Source: an uncultured Clostridia bacterium
Lineage (GTDB): Bacteria > Bacillota > Clostridia > UBA1381
Assembly (NCBI GenBank): GCA_910585485.1
Contig: CAJUEZ010000006.1
Coordinates: 5,350 to 69,349 of the forward strand
Reading direction: 5' to 3'
DNA: 64,000 bases
Program-made: the position numbers and the translations under genes
The notes under the pieces: model-generated
Database searches by the model: none
What the model was told of the DNA's origin: nothing
Seen by the model: the letters and a program-made list of their open reading frames with translations, nothing else
Shown here: positions 9,853 to 18,653 of the stretch, piece after piece
Layout of the letters: every line of letters begins with the position of its first letter
Position numbering within the stretch: position 1 is the first letter of the stretch

Positions 9853-10743
9853 TTACTTTAGTTTCATACCAAAGTCTGTCATAGACTTTTTAAGTTTTTC
9901 AAGATTTGCGCTGTCCATCGGAACAAGCGGCATACGAAGATTACCTGCTCTAAATCCAAGAAGATTCATAGCTGTTTTAACCGGAACAGGATTTACTTCA
10001 ATAAATAAATTATTGATTAAATCAAGCATTTTAAGCTGTAAATCTCTTGATTTTTCTGTTTCACCATTAAAATAATACTCGCATATATTGTGTGTTTCCT
10101 GAGGAAGAATATTTGCGACAACCGATATAACGCCCTTTCCGCCAAGTGAAAGTGTCGGAACAATCATATCGTCATTTCCCGAATAAATGTAAAGTTCCGG
10201 AATTTCCGCCGCCACTTTTGCCATATAGCTGATATTTCCGCTTGCCTCTTTAACAGCGACAATATTATCAACCTTTGCAAGTTCCTTAAGAGTGTCGATA
10301 GCGATACTCATGCCTGTTCTTGACGGAACATTATAAAGAATCACCGGAATTTTTACTGAGTTAGCTATAGCCGTAAAATGAGCAGTAAGACCTTTTTGTG
10401 TGGTTTTATTATAATATGGAGTTACTGAAAGTATTCCGTCCGCGCCCAGTTCTTCCGCTTTTTTTGTAAGTTCAATGGCATGAGCCGTATCGTTTGAGCC
10501 TGTGCCCGCAATAACAGGAATCCTGCCCGCCGCCTTTTCTATTGTGTATTTAATTGCGGCAAGATGCTCCGCGTCCGGCATTGTTGATGCCTCGCCTGTT
10601 GTGCCGCAAATGATAATCGCGTCTGTTTTATTTTCAATGTGATATTCAATTAAATTTCCAAGTTCGTCATAGTTCGTTTTAAATCCGTCAAACGGTGTTA
10701 CAATAGCAACACCCGAACCTGTAAAAGGTAATACCTTTGCCAT
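9853..10743 (-). CDS. dapA: 4-hydroxy-tetrahydrodipicolinate synthase
   Basis: DapA condenses pyruvate with aspartate semialdehyde, the first committed lysine step. The 296-residue TIM-barrel protein shows GTTGEASTM, the catalytic Tyr in YNVPSRTGMSI and the Schiff-base Lys in AVKEASGN. It lies 18 bases after asd and 12 before dapB, all on the minus strand, and is probably regulated by lysine through the shared leader. Confidence 0.97.
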   Translation of the reverse strand: MAKVLPFTGSGVAIVTPFDGFKTNYDELGNLIEYHIENKTDAIIICGTTGEASTMPDAEHLAAIKYTIEKAAGRIPVIAGTGSNDTAHAIELTKKAEELGADGILSVTPYYNKTTQKGLTAHFTAIANSVKIPVILYNVPSRTGMSIAIDTLKELAKVDNIVAVKEASGNISYMAKVAAEIPELYIYSGNDDMIVPTLSLGGKGVISVVANILPQETHNICEYYFNGETEKSRDLQLKMLDLINNLFIEVNPVPVKTAMNLLGFRAGNLRMPLVPMDSANLEKLKKSMTDFGMKLK

Positions 10744-10761
10744 AATAATAGCCTCCTTAAT

Positions 10762-11865
10762 TTAATCCATATAACCCTTTGCTGTCAAAAGTTCTGCCAA
10801 AAGAACCGCGCCGCCTGCCGCGCCTCTTAATGTGTTATGGCTCATAGAAACCATCTTATAATCATACTGTGTCGATTCTCTTAAACGTCCGCATGAAATA
10901 GCCATACCGCCGTCGATTTCTCTTGCTGTTTTTATCTGAGGCTGGTCAGGCTCATCCTTTTCGGTATGAACATGGATAAACTGCTTCGGAGCGTGCGGAA
11001 GATTAAGTTTCTGCGGCTCGCCCGAATAATCAGCCCACATTTTTTCAATTTCTTCTATAGAAGGCTTGTTTGCACTGTCTTTGAATGAGAAGAAAATAGC
11101 CGCTGTATGACCGTTTGAAACGGGAACTCTGTATGTCTGGCATTCGATTGAAAGAGCGTTTGACGGAACAATTTCCTTACCCTCAATTTTTCCAAGCACC
11201 TTATTTGGCTCAACTTCCGACTTCATCTCTTCGCCGCCAATATACGGAATAAGATTATCAACCATTTCAGGCCATGTTTCAAAAGTCTTGCCCGCGCCGG
11301 AAATTGCCTGGTATGTTGTAACAAGCGCATGGTCTATAGGGTATTTCATGTTTATAACAGCCATTGCAGGAAGATATGACTGTAATGAGCAGTTTGACTT
11401 TACCGCTATAAATCCTCTCTTTGTGCCAAGTCTTTCGCGCTGCGCGGGGATTATTTCAAGATGCTGAGGATTGATCTCAGGGATAATCATCGGAACATCC
11501 GGAGTATGACGGTGAGCCGAGTTATTTGAAACTACAGGACATTCAGCCTTTGCGTATCTTTCCTCAAGAGCCTTAATTTCATCCTTGTTCATATCAACCG
11601 CGCAGAATACGAAATCAACCATACCCGCGATTTTTTCAACGTCGTCAGTCGCGTTCATAACAACCATGTCAGCCACGCTTGCGGGAATCTCTTCATCCAT
11701 AGCCCACTTCGCGCCAACGGCATCTTTGTATGTTTTGCCCGCACTTCTTGGTGAAGCGGCAAGCACTTCAATCGTATACCATGGATGGTCATGAAGAAGC
11801 GTTATAAAACGCTGACCAACCATACCTGTTGCTCCTATAATTCCTACTTTATAATTGTCTTTCAT
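10762..11865 (-). CDS. asd: Aspartate-semialdehyde dehydrogenase
   Basis: Asd makes aspartate semialdehyde from aspartyl phosphate, feeding lysine, threonine and methionine. The 367-residue protein begins with the NADP motif GIIGATGMVGQRF; the catalytic Cys is in KSNCSLQSYLPAM. That SNCSLQ form and the length are those of the archaeal/fungal-like subclass of ASADH, which some Clostridia use. First gene behind the lysine riboswitch, with dapA and dapB following closely. No aspartokinase gene is in the window. Confidence 0.95.
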   Translation of the reverse strand: MKDNYKVGIIGATGMVGQRFITLLHDHPWYTIEVLAASPRSAGKTYKDAVGAKWAMDEEIPASVADMVVMNATDDVEKIAGMVDFVFCAVDMNKDEIKALEERYAKAECPVVSNNSAHRHTPDVPMIIPEINPQHLEIIPAQRERLGTKRGFIAVKSNCSLQSYLPAMAVINMKYPIDHALVTTYQAISGAGKTFETWPEMVDNLIPYIGGEEMKSEVEPNKVLGKIEGKEIVPSNALSIECQTYRVPVSNGHTAAIFFSFKDSANKPSIEEIEKMWADYSGEPQKLNLPHAPKQFIHVHTEKDEPDQPQIKTAREIDGGMAISCGRLRESTQYDYKMVSMSHNTLRGAAGGAVLLAELLTAKGYMD

Positions 11866-11893
11866 TCTGAGACACTCCTTTGTTTTTAAATAG

Positions 11894-11921
11894 TAAAAAA
11901 GCAGTAGTCAGAAACTACTGC
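11894..11921 (-). terminator. Riboswitch expression-platform terminator
   Basis: On the minus strand a perfect 9-bp stem (GCAGTAGTT / GACTACTGC family) is followed by six T residues. It lies between the lysine aptamer and the asd start, as expected for lysine-induced transcription termination. Confidence 0.85.
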
Positions 11922-11942
11922 CGTGTTTGCTTAATGAAACAG

Positions 11943-12108
11943 ACGATAGCTCCCCACCTTACGATGACAGTCATACCGCTGTTTACGGCATGCCCAGCAA
12001 AGACATGTGCAATCATATCAAAACTTCGGCGTTTTATCCTTTCGACGTACTTCATAGGCAACTGCATACCTCCGCATATCTACTCTTATAAAAACGCACC
12101 TCTATCTT
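11943..12108 (-). promoter_or_regulatory. Lysine riboswitch (L box) upstream of asd-dapA-dapB
   Basis: Read on the minus strand the leader contains the conserved L-box elements in order: AAGATAGAGGTGCG at the 5' side, AAGAGTA, GGAGGTATGC, GAAAGG, GCCGAAG, GCTGGGCATGCC, GACTGTCAT and the closing GGGGAGCTATC, whose CTATC pairs with the initial GATAG to form P1. A terminator hairpin follows. In the known class, lysine binding stabilises the aptamer and allows the terminator to form, lowering lysine-pathway expression. Confidence 0.95.
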
Positions 12109-12130
12109 GCCTTTTATTTATATTAATATA

Positions 12131-12159
12131 ATACTACCACTATTAATAGTTTGTGTCAA
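12131..12159 (-). promoter_or_regulatory. Promoter of the asd-dapA-dapB operon
   Basis: TTGACA (12154-12159) and TAGTAT (12131-12136) are separated by 17 bases on the minus strand; transcription would begin about 15 bases before the riboswitch aptamer. Confidence 0.8.
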
Positions 12160-12181
12160 TAGTATAAATATTATTTTTTTA

Positions 12182-13009
12182 TTACATTGTTTCCTTTAGC
12201 CGCGCAAATTCCTGCGCCCAGTAAATTCCGTAATTTCCGCCTTTGACAACGCTTACACCGAGATAGGCAAAATCGGGATTTAAGATATTTTTCTTATGTC
12301 CCTCGCTGTTCATCCATGATTCAACAACCGCCTCCGGAGAATATTGTCCGGCAGCAATATTCTCACCTGCCGACCAGTATAATATTCCCGCTTTTTTCAT
12401 TCGGTCAAAAGGTGTTTCTCCGTCAGGATTATTATGCGAGAAGAAATTCCGCTCAATCATGTCCTGACAGTGCAGTTTCGCAAGCTTAGCAAGCGAGTCG
12501 TCCCATTTTAGCGCTTTCAGACCGTGTTGCGCACGCTCGTTATTTGTAAGAATCAAAACCTGCTTTGCCCAATTTTCAAACTCGCTTTCCTCTGCCGTTA
12601 TTATGACGGAACGGGTATCTTTATCCCAGTCTACCTTCGCGCCGGCAGCCTCCGAAATTGCGCGCAGCGGCACAAATGTGGAATTCTTATATAACATCGG
12701 CGGAGTTTCCAGTTCGATTACGGTGTCATTCACATACATATCTAATCTATCGATAAAAAGCGTTATTGCCAAATCTTCCTTCTGCGCCGTAACTCGCTTG
12801 TCCGATTCAAACCATTGCACTGTCATATCAAGCTTTTCAAATATCGCGCGGAAAGGAACAAGCGTGGAATCATTTATGATTATAGGCTGCTGCTCAAACT
12901 GCATCTTTTCGTCGTTCATGTATACTGATATATTATCTGTATCATTCGCCGCAAATACACTTTGAGCGGCGCATATAATAATAAATAAAGATATTAAAAA
13001 TTTTTTCAT
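12182..13009 (-). CDS. Secreted protein: copper-amine-oxidase-like N-terminal domain plus CAP domain
   Basis: The start at 13009 (MKKFLISLFIIICAAQSVFA) follows AGGAAG by 8 bases and gives a Sec signal peptide; an in-frame GTG at 13018 overlaps that ribosome site. Residues about 25-130 hold the repeat-like 'copper amine oxidase N-terminal' fold (VPFRAIFEKLDMTVQW, then VPLRAISEAAGAKVDW), which in Clostridia is an extracellular or wall-associated module. Residues about 145-275 form a CAP/SCP domain (NNERAQHGLKALKWD, FFSHNNPDGETPFDR, GENIAAG, SWMNSEGHKKNILNP) like YkwD. Function unknown; probably cell-surface. Confidence 0.88.
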   Translation of the reverse strand: MKKFLISLFIIICAAQSVFAANDTDNISVYMNDEKMQFEQQPIIINDSTLVPFRAIFEKLDMTVQWFESDKRVTAQKEDLAITLFIDRLDMYVNDTVIELETPPMLYKNSTFVPLRAISEAAGAKVDWDKDTRSVIITAEESEFENWAKQVLILTNNERAQHGLKALKWDDSLAKLAKLHCQDMIERNFFSHNNPDGETPFDRMKKAGILYWSAGENIAAGQYSPEAVVESWMNSEGHKKNILNPDFAYLGVSVVKGGNYGIYWAQEFARLKETM

Positions 13010-13081
13010 TATTCTCACTTCCTGAGAATATTATACAATATATTTATTATAATAACAAGTAGAAAAAATTGTATCTTGGTA

Positions 13082-13110
13082 TTGACAAACACTTTGTCGT
13101 ATAATATAAT
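13082..13110 (+). promoter_or_regulatory. Promoter upstream of tRNA-Thr
   Basis: TTGACA at 13082-13087 and TATAAT at 13105-13110 have a 17-base spacer. The tRNA begins about 58 bases after the likely start point. Confidence 0.7.
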
Positions 13111-13174
13111 ATTATAGTTATTTAAAAGATAATGAAATGTGGCAGTAATATATTTAATATATAGATGTAATAAT

Positions 13175-13250
13175 GCTGACGTAGCTCAGTAGGCAGAGCA
13201 CTTCATTGGTAATGAAGAGGTCGGCGGTTCGACTCCGCTCGTTAGCTCCA
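13175..13250 (+). tRNA. tRNA-Thr (anticodon GGT)
   Basis: A 76-base cloverleaf with encoded CCA. The acceptor stem is GCTGACG / CGTTAGC (one G-T and otherwise paired), the D arm contains AGCTCAGTAGGCAGAGC, the anticodon stem-loop is CTTCA-TTGGTAA-TGAAG with GGT at positions 34-36, and the T arm has the TTCGACT loop. The anticodon reads ACC/ACT threonine codons. Confidence 0.97.
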
Positions 13251-13264
13251 TTGTAGCTGTTTAT

Positions 13265-13405
13265 TTACCGCAGAAATGCGAAACTTTTTGCCAACGGTAA
13301 AAAGTCCGGTAAAATGAATAGTTACGAGCCACAAAAAGCGTCCACCAGCGCTTAATAAAATTACGCTCCGGCTTGGGAAATCGCCCTTGTCGGAGTGTTT
13401 TTTTT
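13265..13405 (+). ncRNA. Candidate structured RNA downstream of tRNA-Thr, ending in a terminator
   Basis: A compact three-way junction is readable: P1 TTTACC/GGTAAA (13265-13270 with 13309-13314), P2 GCA-GAAA-TGC with a GNRA tetraloop (13271-13280), and P3 ACTTTTT/AAAAAGT (13284-13290 with 13300-13306). A second small stem (AAGCG/CGCTT) follows near 13336-13353, then a terminator: ACGCTCCG/CGGAGTGT at 13363-13398 with a T run. It is probably cotranscribed with the tRNA. I do not recognise the family; it could be a trailer RNA, a riboswitch remnant or a small RNA. Confidence 0.45.
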
Positions 13406-13533
13406 AATCACATAAATAACTCCTTGAAAAAAATTGAAATTTTAGTAAATTTTAAATATATTTTATCATTAACATGTGTTATAATGTTATTATGCACTTA
13501 AATTAAGTACATAATATTTTAAGAAAGGAAGAA

Positions 13534-13626
13534 CTGAAAAAAGGCAGTATCCTTTTTAAAGATAAATATACTTGTCAGGACTGTATCAAAAAAATTAGTA
13601 CTCAAAAAATACCTTCGGAAAAATAA
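13534..13626 (+). CDS. Possible 30-codon peptide with a CxxC motif
   Basis: An extended -10 element (TG-T-TATAAT, 13477-13485) precedes GAAAGGAAG and an open frame of 30 codons that contains TCQDC, a CxxC pair. The first codon would be CTG; no ATG, GTG or TTG is available, and the spacing to GGAAG is only two bases. The frame ends inside the stem of the terminator at 13603-13640. It may be a tiny gene, a decayed remnant, or chance. Confidence 0.2.
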   Translation: MKKGSILFKDKYTCQDCIKKISTQKIPSEK

Positions 13627-13640
13627 ACCGAAGGTATTTT
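13603..13640. terminator. Terminator after gpmI (also faces the plus strand)
   Basis: A perfect 10-bp stem, ATACCTTCGG/CCGAAGGTAT, at 13609-13637. On the minus strand, after the gpmI stop at 13662, it ends in a T run. Confidence 0.85.
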
Positions 13641-13661
13641 CGTATACATTTAGATTGTAAT

Positions 13662-15179
13662 TTATTTTACAATTAAGCTTTCGCCTGTCATCTGCTCAGG
13701 CTTTTCAAGTCCCATAAGGTCAAGCATTGTCGGGCAAAGGTCGCAAAGTCTGCCCGTCTTCAGCTTAACATCGCCCGCGCCGATAAGAATCATCGGAACA
13801 GGGTTTGTCGTATGAGCCGTAAACATCGCTTTTGTGTCAGGGTCTATCAGACAATCGGCATTACCGTGGTCAGCGGTGATAATAGCCTGACCGCCCTTTG
13901 CAAGAAGCGCGTCAACCATTCTTCCCACGCACTCATCAACCGCCTCAACCGCTTTAACTGCCGCGTCCATGATACCTGTATGTCCTACCATGTCGCAATT
14001 TGCGTAGTTAAGTATAATTACGTCAAATTTATCCGCGTTTATCGCGTCAACAACCGCGTCGGTAACTTCATACGCGCTCATTTCAGGCTTCATGTCAAAG
14101 GTTTCAACATCGGGCGATTTTATCAGTATTCTACTTTCTCCCTCAAACTGCTTTTCCTCGCCGCCGTTAAAGAAGAATGTAACATGCGCGTACTTTTGAG
14201 TTTCCGCAATTCTAAGCTGAGTCAGTCCTTTTTTACTGATGTATTCACCGAAGGTCATTTCAAGCGATTCAGGCGGATAAGCAACAGACACGTTTGGCAT
14301 AGACTCATCATACTGAGTCATGCAGACAAAATTCACGGGGAAATAATCTCTCTTAAATCCGTCAAAGTCAGGGTCAACAAACGTTCTCGTAATCTGCCTT
14401 GCGCGGTCGGGGCGGAAGTTAAAGAATATAACGCTGTCCCCTTCTTTTATCATACCGTTGGGGTCAACAACAGTCGGAACTACAAATTCGTCTGTGACGT
14501 CATTTTCGTATGAATGCCTTACTGCTTCAACTGAATTTGTCTCCCTGTTACCCTCGCCTTTAACCATCGCGTTATAGGCTTTTTCAACTCTGTCCCAAGC
14601 GTTGTCTCTGTCCATCGCATAAAATCTTCCCATAATTGTAGCAACGCTTCCAACGCCTGTTTCCTTAATTTCATTTTCAAGCGCTTTCATAAATTCAACA
14701 CCTGATGTCGGCGGAACGTCACGTCCGTCAAGGAATGTGTGGATATACACGTTCTCTATTCCCTTTTTCTTTGCCATGCGCAAAAGTCCGTAAAGATGCT
14801 CGTTATGGCTGTGTACACCGCCGTTTGATAGAAGTCCCATAAGGTGCAGGGATTTTCCGTTTGCCTTTGCCGCGTCCATCACGTTTGATATAGCCACATT
14901 GTCATTAATTTTACCCTCGTTAATGTCTTTTGTAATCTTAACAAGCATCTGGTATACGACGCGTCCCGCGCCGATGTTTGTATGACCTACCTCGCTGTTA
15001 CCCATCTGACCGTCTGGAAGTCCAACGTCAAGTCCGCTTGCGCTTAGCTGTGTATTTGGGTACTGAGCCATGTATTTATCAAGGTTAGGCTTTTTTGCCG
15101 CGACAATCGCGTTGCCTTCTGTTTCTTTGTTTATGCCGTAGCCGTCCATTATTATTAGTGCTATTGGTTTCTTTGCCAT
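13662..15179 (-). CDS. gpmI: 2,3-bisphosphoglycerate-independent phosphoglycerate mutase
   Basis: Glycolytic enzyme interconverting 3- and 2-phosphoglycerate using two Mn ions, with no bisphosphoglycerate cofactor. The 505-residue protein shows the metal and phospho-Ser motif DGYGI...GQMGNSEVGHTNIGAGR at the start and the C-terminal metal site TADHGNAD. Length is standard. It belongs to the pgk-tpiA-gpmI glycolysis cluster but is separated from tpiA by a broken transglutaminase gene; the usual neighbour enolase is not in the window. Confidence 0.97.
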   Translation of the reverse strand: MAKKPIALIIMDGYGINKETEGNAIVAAKKPNLDKYMAQYPNTQLSASGLDVGLPDGQMGNSEVGHTNIGAGRVVYQMLVKITKDINEGKINDNVAISNVMDAAKANGKSLHLMGLLSNGGVHSHNEHLYGLLRMAKKKGIENVYIHTFLDGRDVPPTSGVEFMKALENEIKETGVGSVATIMGRFYAMDRDNAWDRVEKAYNAMVKGEGNRETNSVEAVRHSYENDVTDEFVVPTVVDPNGMIKEGDSVIFFNFRPDRARQITRTFVDPDFDGFKRDYFPVNFVCMTQYDESMPNVSVAYPPESLEMTFGEYISKKGLTQLRIAETQKYAHVTFFFNGGEEKQFEGESRILIKSPDVETFDMKPEMSAYEVTDAVVDAINADKFDVIILNYANCDMVGHTGIMDAAVKAVEAVDECVGRMVDALLAKGGQAIITADHGNADCLIDPDTKAMFTAHTTNPVPMILIGAGDVKLKTGRLCDLCPTMLDLMGLEKPEQMTGESLIVK

Positions 15180-15206
15180 TGTATGTCCTCCTGTTTTTAA
15201 TTTATA

Positions 15207-16484
15207 TCATTTAATTTCTATCATGTTTGCTATGGGTGTAATAGAATTATCCGCCCAAAAGAAAATTTTAATACTGTCTGCCGTTTCCGCCGCGTCTGTG
15301 CTAAGGTCAATTTGCCTGTTTAAGCTGTCAAAGGATAAGCCGCGCTTTTCAATATTTATTATATTGCCGCCGGAATTATAGGCTACAATATATGCCGTAA
15401 AATTTCTTTTATCTCCATATGCAATAGAGTATGCGGATTTCATTGCTTTTACGTCTGCTAATTCGCCTGTTGTCTCCGCACGCGGTAGAGAGATAAGATT
15501 ATTCATAACACATAATGTTGGTGAATAAAACATCTCTTTGTCAATAGAAAAGTAGTATCCGTTATCATATTTAATATTTTGAAAATCACTTACATTAACC
15601 CTATCAAATAAGTAAGAACCGTCATTAAAACGATTGCTGTCGCAAACAACATTCTTATTTATGCTTGCCCAGTCATATACAATCTTATCTGAAGTTACAA
15701 GCTGAGTTTTTCTTTCGCTTTCATCCACAAGAAAAAAGTTTGCCGTTTGAGATGAGGTGCCTTGTATCGCGTCCACATGATATCAACAATCGTCTATTTT
15801 TACATAATTCCATATATGACCTTTTGAACGGCTGTTGCATATTTCGCATGGAATATTGAGTTTATCCATTAACCATTTATAAGTATTTGCAAAGCCGCCG
15901 CATGCTCCGCTTTTATTTATTAAAATTCCATATATGGTATCAGGCTCTCTGTTATTGGAATCGGCGGCGCTTTCATGGTTATAGTTAGAGATTAAATACA
16001 TATATACGGCAAAAGCTTTGTCAAGGTCGGACATATTATCTCTGATAATTTCGTCAAGAATTTTATCCGCTTCGGCATTGAGTACATTATATGTCTCTTC
16101 GTATGAGCCATTTATAGCAAGACGCTTTAAATCTATTACTGTTATAAGCTCGGGTGTTTGCTTATCATAATAATATCCGATATTGTTGACTGTTGATAAA
16201 AACCTTGGATGCTTGCCGCATAGCATAGCAACAATTTTACGAGCATCGTTCCAGCTGACAGCTCCGTCAACTTCATAACCTCTGCATGCTACTTTTATAT
16301 CCCCAATGTTAAGCTGTACACGTTCCTGCTCTGTGGTTTCATATTCTGTTATTTGCTTATCTAAGCAATCATATAACTCAAAAAGCTGTTCTCTATATTC
16401 GTCAGAATAGTATTCTTCCGCATATACGGCTGAAAAAGAAAAGAAAGATATTATTATCAATACAAAAGAAATAAAACTTTTCAT
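15207..16484 (-). pseudogene. Secreted transglutaminase-like protein interrupted by one in-frame TGA
   Basis: Reading on the minus strand from 16484, the first 233 codons encode a signal peptide (MKSFISFVLIIISFFSFSAVYA) and a transglutaminase-like core with the catalytic Cys (GACGGFANTYKWLM) and His (GHIWNYVKIDDC). A TGA stop at 15783-15785 follows, and the same frame continues directly with YHVDAIQG and about 190 more residues. In relatives the motif reads WYHVD, so TGA stands exactly at the Trp position (one base from TGG), before the last catalytic residue, Asp. There is no frameshift. It sits between tpiA and gpmI. Likely a recent nonsense mutation, less likely readthrough. Confidence 0.75.
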
Positions 16485-16546
16485 ATTTTTCCCCTTTTCT
16501 GGTAAGTAAGTACATTCTTTAAATAAATTATTATTTATGTTGCATT

Positions 16547-16573
16547 GAACCCCCGCGTTTTAAGCGGGGGTTC
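16547..16573. terminator. GC-rich hairpin after tpiA
   Basis: A perfect 10-bp stem GAACCCCCGC/GCGGGGGTTC lies 25 bases after the tpiA stop on the minus strand. It lacks a clear T run, so it may pause or stabilise rather than fully terminate. Confidence 0.5.
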
Positions 16574-16597
16574 TGTTTCTGCCATTAAATATCTTAA

Positions 16598-17350
16598 TTA
16601 TTTAGCCGCGTTTGTGATAACTGCAAAGTCCGCGCTCTTTAGTGAAGCGCCGCCTATTAAGCCGCCGTCAATATTTGGCTTTGCCAAAAGTCCGGCACAG
16701 TTGCCCGCGTTCATGCTGCCGCCATACTGAATGGTAATAGCCGCCGCTGTCGCGTCATCATAAAGACCGGCAAGAATTTTTCTGATACCGCCGCAAACTT
16801 CTTCTGCCTGCTCATCAGTAGCTGTTTTACCTGTGCCGATTGCCCAGATTGGCTCATAGGCTACAACAACCTTTTTTGCATCGTCAGCGTTAATTCCTGC
16901 AAATGCCTTTTTAATCTGAATAGCAATCCAGTCCATTGTAATTCCGGCTTCTCTCTGCTCAAGAGACTCGCCACAGCATACGATTGGAATGAGACCCTTT
17001 TCAAGAGCCTTTTTTGCTTTCAGATTAACAGTTTCATCAGTTTCGTTGTTATATTCACGTCTTTCGCTGTGACCCATGATTACGTACTGAACGCCAAGGT
17101 CTTTCAGCATATCCGCGCTTACTTCTCCTGTGAATGCGCCCTTGTCCTCGAAGTGAAGATTTTCCGCGCCAATTTTAACGTGTGTGCCCTTTGCCGCTTC
17201 AACAGCCGGAGCAAGACACACGTACGGTGTGCAGCAAACAACTTCACACGTTGAACCTTTTGTTGCTTCAACTACTTCTTTAACGAAATCATATGTTTCC
17301 GATGGAAGCTTGTTCATTTTCCAGTTACCTGCAATTATATATTTTCCCAT
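16598..17350 (-). CDS. tpiA: Triosephosphate isomerase
   Basis: Interconverts dihydroxyacetone phosphate and glyceraldehyde 3-phosphate. The 250-residue TIM barrel has GNWKMNK with the catalytic Lys, the catalytic His in GHSERR, the catalytic Glu in [13 protein letters not shown] (flexible loop 6) and QYGGSMN for phosphate binding. It lies 18 bases after pgk and is almost certainly cotranscribed with it. Confidence 0.98.
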   Translation of the reverse strand: MGKYIIAGNWKMNKLPSETYDFVKEVVEATKGSTCEVVCCTPYVCLAPAVEAAKGTHVKIGAENLHFEDKGAFTGEVSADMLKDLGVQYVIMGHSERREYNNETDETVNLKAKKALEKGLIPIVCCGESLEQREAGITMDWIAIQIKKAFAGINADDAKKVVVAYEPIWAIGTGKTATDEQAEEVCGGIRKILAGLYDDATAAAITIQYGGSMNAGNCAGLLAKPNIDGGLIGGASLKSADFAVITNAAK

Positions 17351-17368
17351 TGTTTTTTCTCCTTTTTA

Positions 17369-18553
17369 TTATTTATCTGTCAGTGCCGCGATACCTGGAA
17401 GTTCCTTACCCTCTAAGAATTCCATGCTTGCGCCGCCGCCTGTTGAAATGTGGCTCATTTTATCTCCGAGACCCGCCTGATTAACCGCGGCAACACTATC
17501 TCCGCCGCCGATAATTGTTGTAGCGTCAAGGTCTGCAAGAGATTGGGCAATAGTATTTGTACCCTTTGCGAAGTTCGGCATTTCAAACACACCCATAGGA
17601 CCGTTCCAAACAACAGTCTTTGCGTCTTTAAGAGCCTCTTTATAAAGTTCAATTGTTTTTGGACCGATATCAAGACCCATCCAGCCGTCAGGAATATCGC
17701 CTTCAACAACTTTTGACTCGGCATCATTTGCAAATTCCTTTGCGACTACTGTGTCAACAGGAAGAAGAAGCTTGTCTCCCGCCTCGTCAAGCATCTTTTT
17801 AGCGTAATCAATATAGTCAGGTTCAAGAAGAGATGTTCCTGTTGTCTTACCCTGAGCAGCAAAGAATGTGTATGCCATACCGCCGCCGATGATAAGCTTG
17901 TCAACCTTCTTCAAAAGATTTTCAATAACTGAGATTTTTGATGAAACCTTGCTTCCGCCAAGAATAGCAACAAGAGGTCTTACGGGACTGTTTACCGCGT
18001 TACCGAGGAAATTGATTTCCTTTTCGATAAGATAACCCGCAACTGCCGGCTTTAGAATTGATGATACACCCACGTTTGAGCAGTGCGCTCTGTGCGCTGT
18101 GCCGAACGCGTCATTTACAAACAAATCAGCAAGTGAAGCAAGTTCCTTTGAGAAAGCCTCCTCGTTCTTTGTTTCTTCTTTTCTGTAACGTGTGTTTTCA
18201 AGAAGAACAACATCGCCGTCCTGCATAGCGTCAACGGCTTTTTTAGCGTTATCGCCTACAACGTTATCATCAGCGGCGAAAACAACTTCTTTACCAAGCT
18301 TTTGTGACAAGCTTTTTGCTACCGGCGCAAGAGAAAGTTCCGGCTTTGGCTCGCCCTTAGGCTTACCCATGTGTGAGCAAAGGATAACTCTCGCTCCGTT
18401 ATCTATAAGATACTTAATTGTAGGAAGCGCTCCCACAATACGGTTTTCGTCTGTGATATTTCCGTCACCATCAAGAGGCACGTTAAAATCACAACGCACT
18501 AAAACCTTCTTACCTTTTACGTCAACGTCTTCTACTGTTAGTTTGTTGTACAT
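17369..18553 (-). CDS. pgk: Phosphoglycerate kinase
   Basis: Makes ATP from 1,3-bisphosphoglycerate in glycolysis. The 394-residue protein has the family signature [12 protein letters not shown] near residues 16-27, the SHMGKPKG loop, the hinge and the ATP-site segment NGPMGVFE, and the C-terminal [11 protein letters not shown]. Standard length. First gene of pgk-tpiA-(transglutaminase)-gpmI with its own promoter about 55 bases upstream. Confidence 0.98.
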   Translation of the reverse strand: MYNKLTVEDVDVKGKKVLVRCDFNVPLDGDGNITDENRIVGALPTIKYLIDNGARVILCSHMGKPKGEPKPELSLAPVAKSLSQKLGKEVVFAADDNVVGDNAKKAVDAMQDGDVVLLENTRYRKEETKNEEAFSKELASLADLFVNDAFGTAHRAHCSNVGVSSILKPAVAGYLIEKEINFLGNAVNSPVRPLVAILGGSKVSSKISVIENLLKKVDKLIIGGGMAYTFFAAQGKTTGTSLLEPDYIDYAKKMLDEAGDKLLLPVDTVVAKEFANDAESKVVEGDIPDGWMGLDIGPKTIELYKEALKDAKTVVWNGPMGVFEMPNFAKGTNTIAQSLADLDATTIIGGGDSVAAVNQAGLGDKMSHISTGGGASMEFLEGKELPGIAALTDK

Positions 18554-18606
18554 AGTAAAATTCTCCTTTTTTAACGGACAGAAAATGCCCGATTTTTCTT
18601 AATTAT

Positions 18607-18635
18607 ATTATATAGAAAATTTATGGGATTTTCAA
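18607..18635 (-). promoter_or_regulatory. Promoter of pgk-tpiA
   Basis: TTGAAA (18630-18635) and TATAAT (18607-18612), 17 bases apart on the minus strand, give a leader of about 47 bases before pgk. Confidence 0.7.
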
Positions 18636-18653
18636 GTATATAATGAAAATTCG

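Noticed and set aside
13265..13405. Hammerhead, SRP RNA, T-box or cyclic-di-GMP riboswitch downstream of tRNA-Thr
   Set aside because: None of their conserved core sequences is present; kept only as an unassigned structured RNA.
15207..16484. Genome-wide reassignment of TGA to Trp
   Set aside because: Other genes (for example spmA) end in TGA at their normal lengths, so the standard code holds; one site is better explained by mutation.
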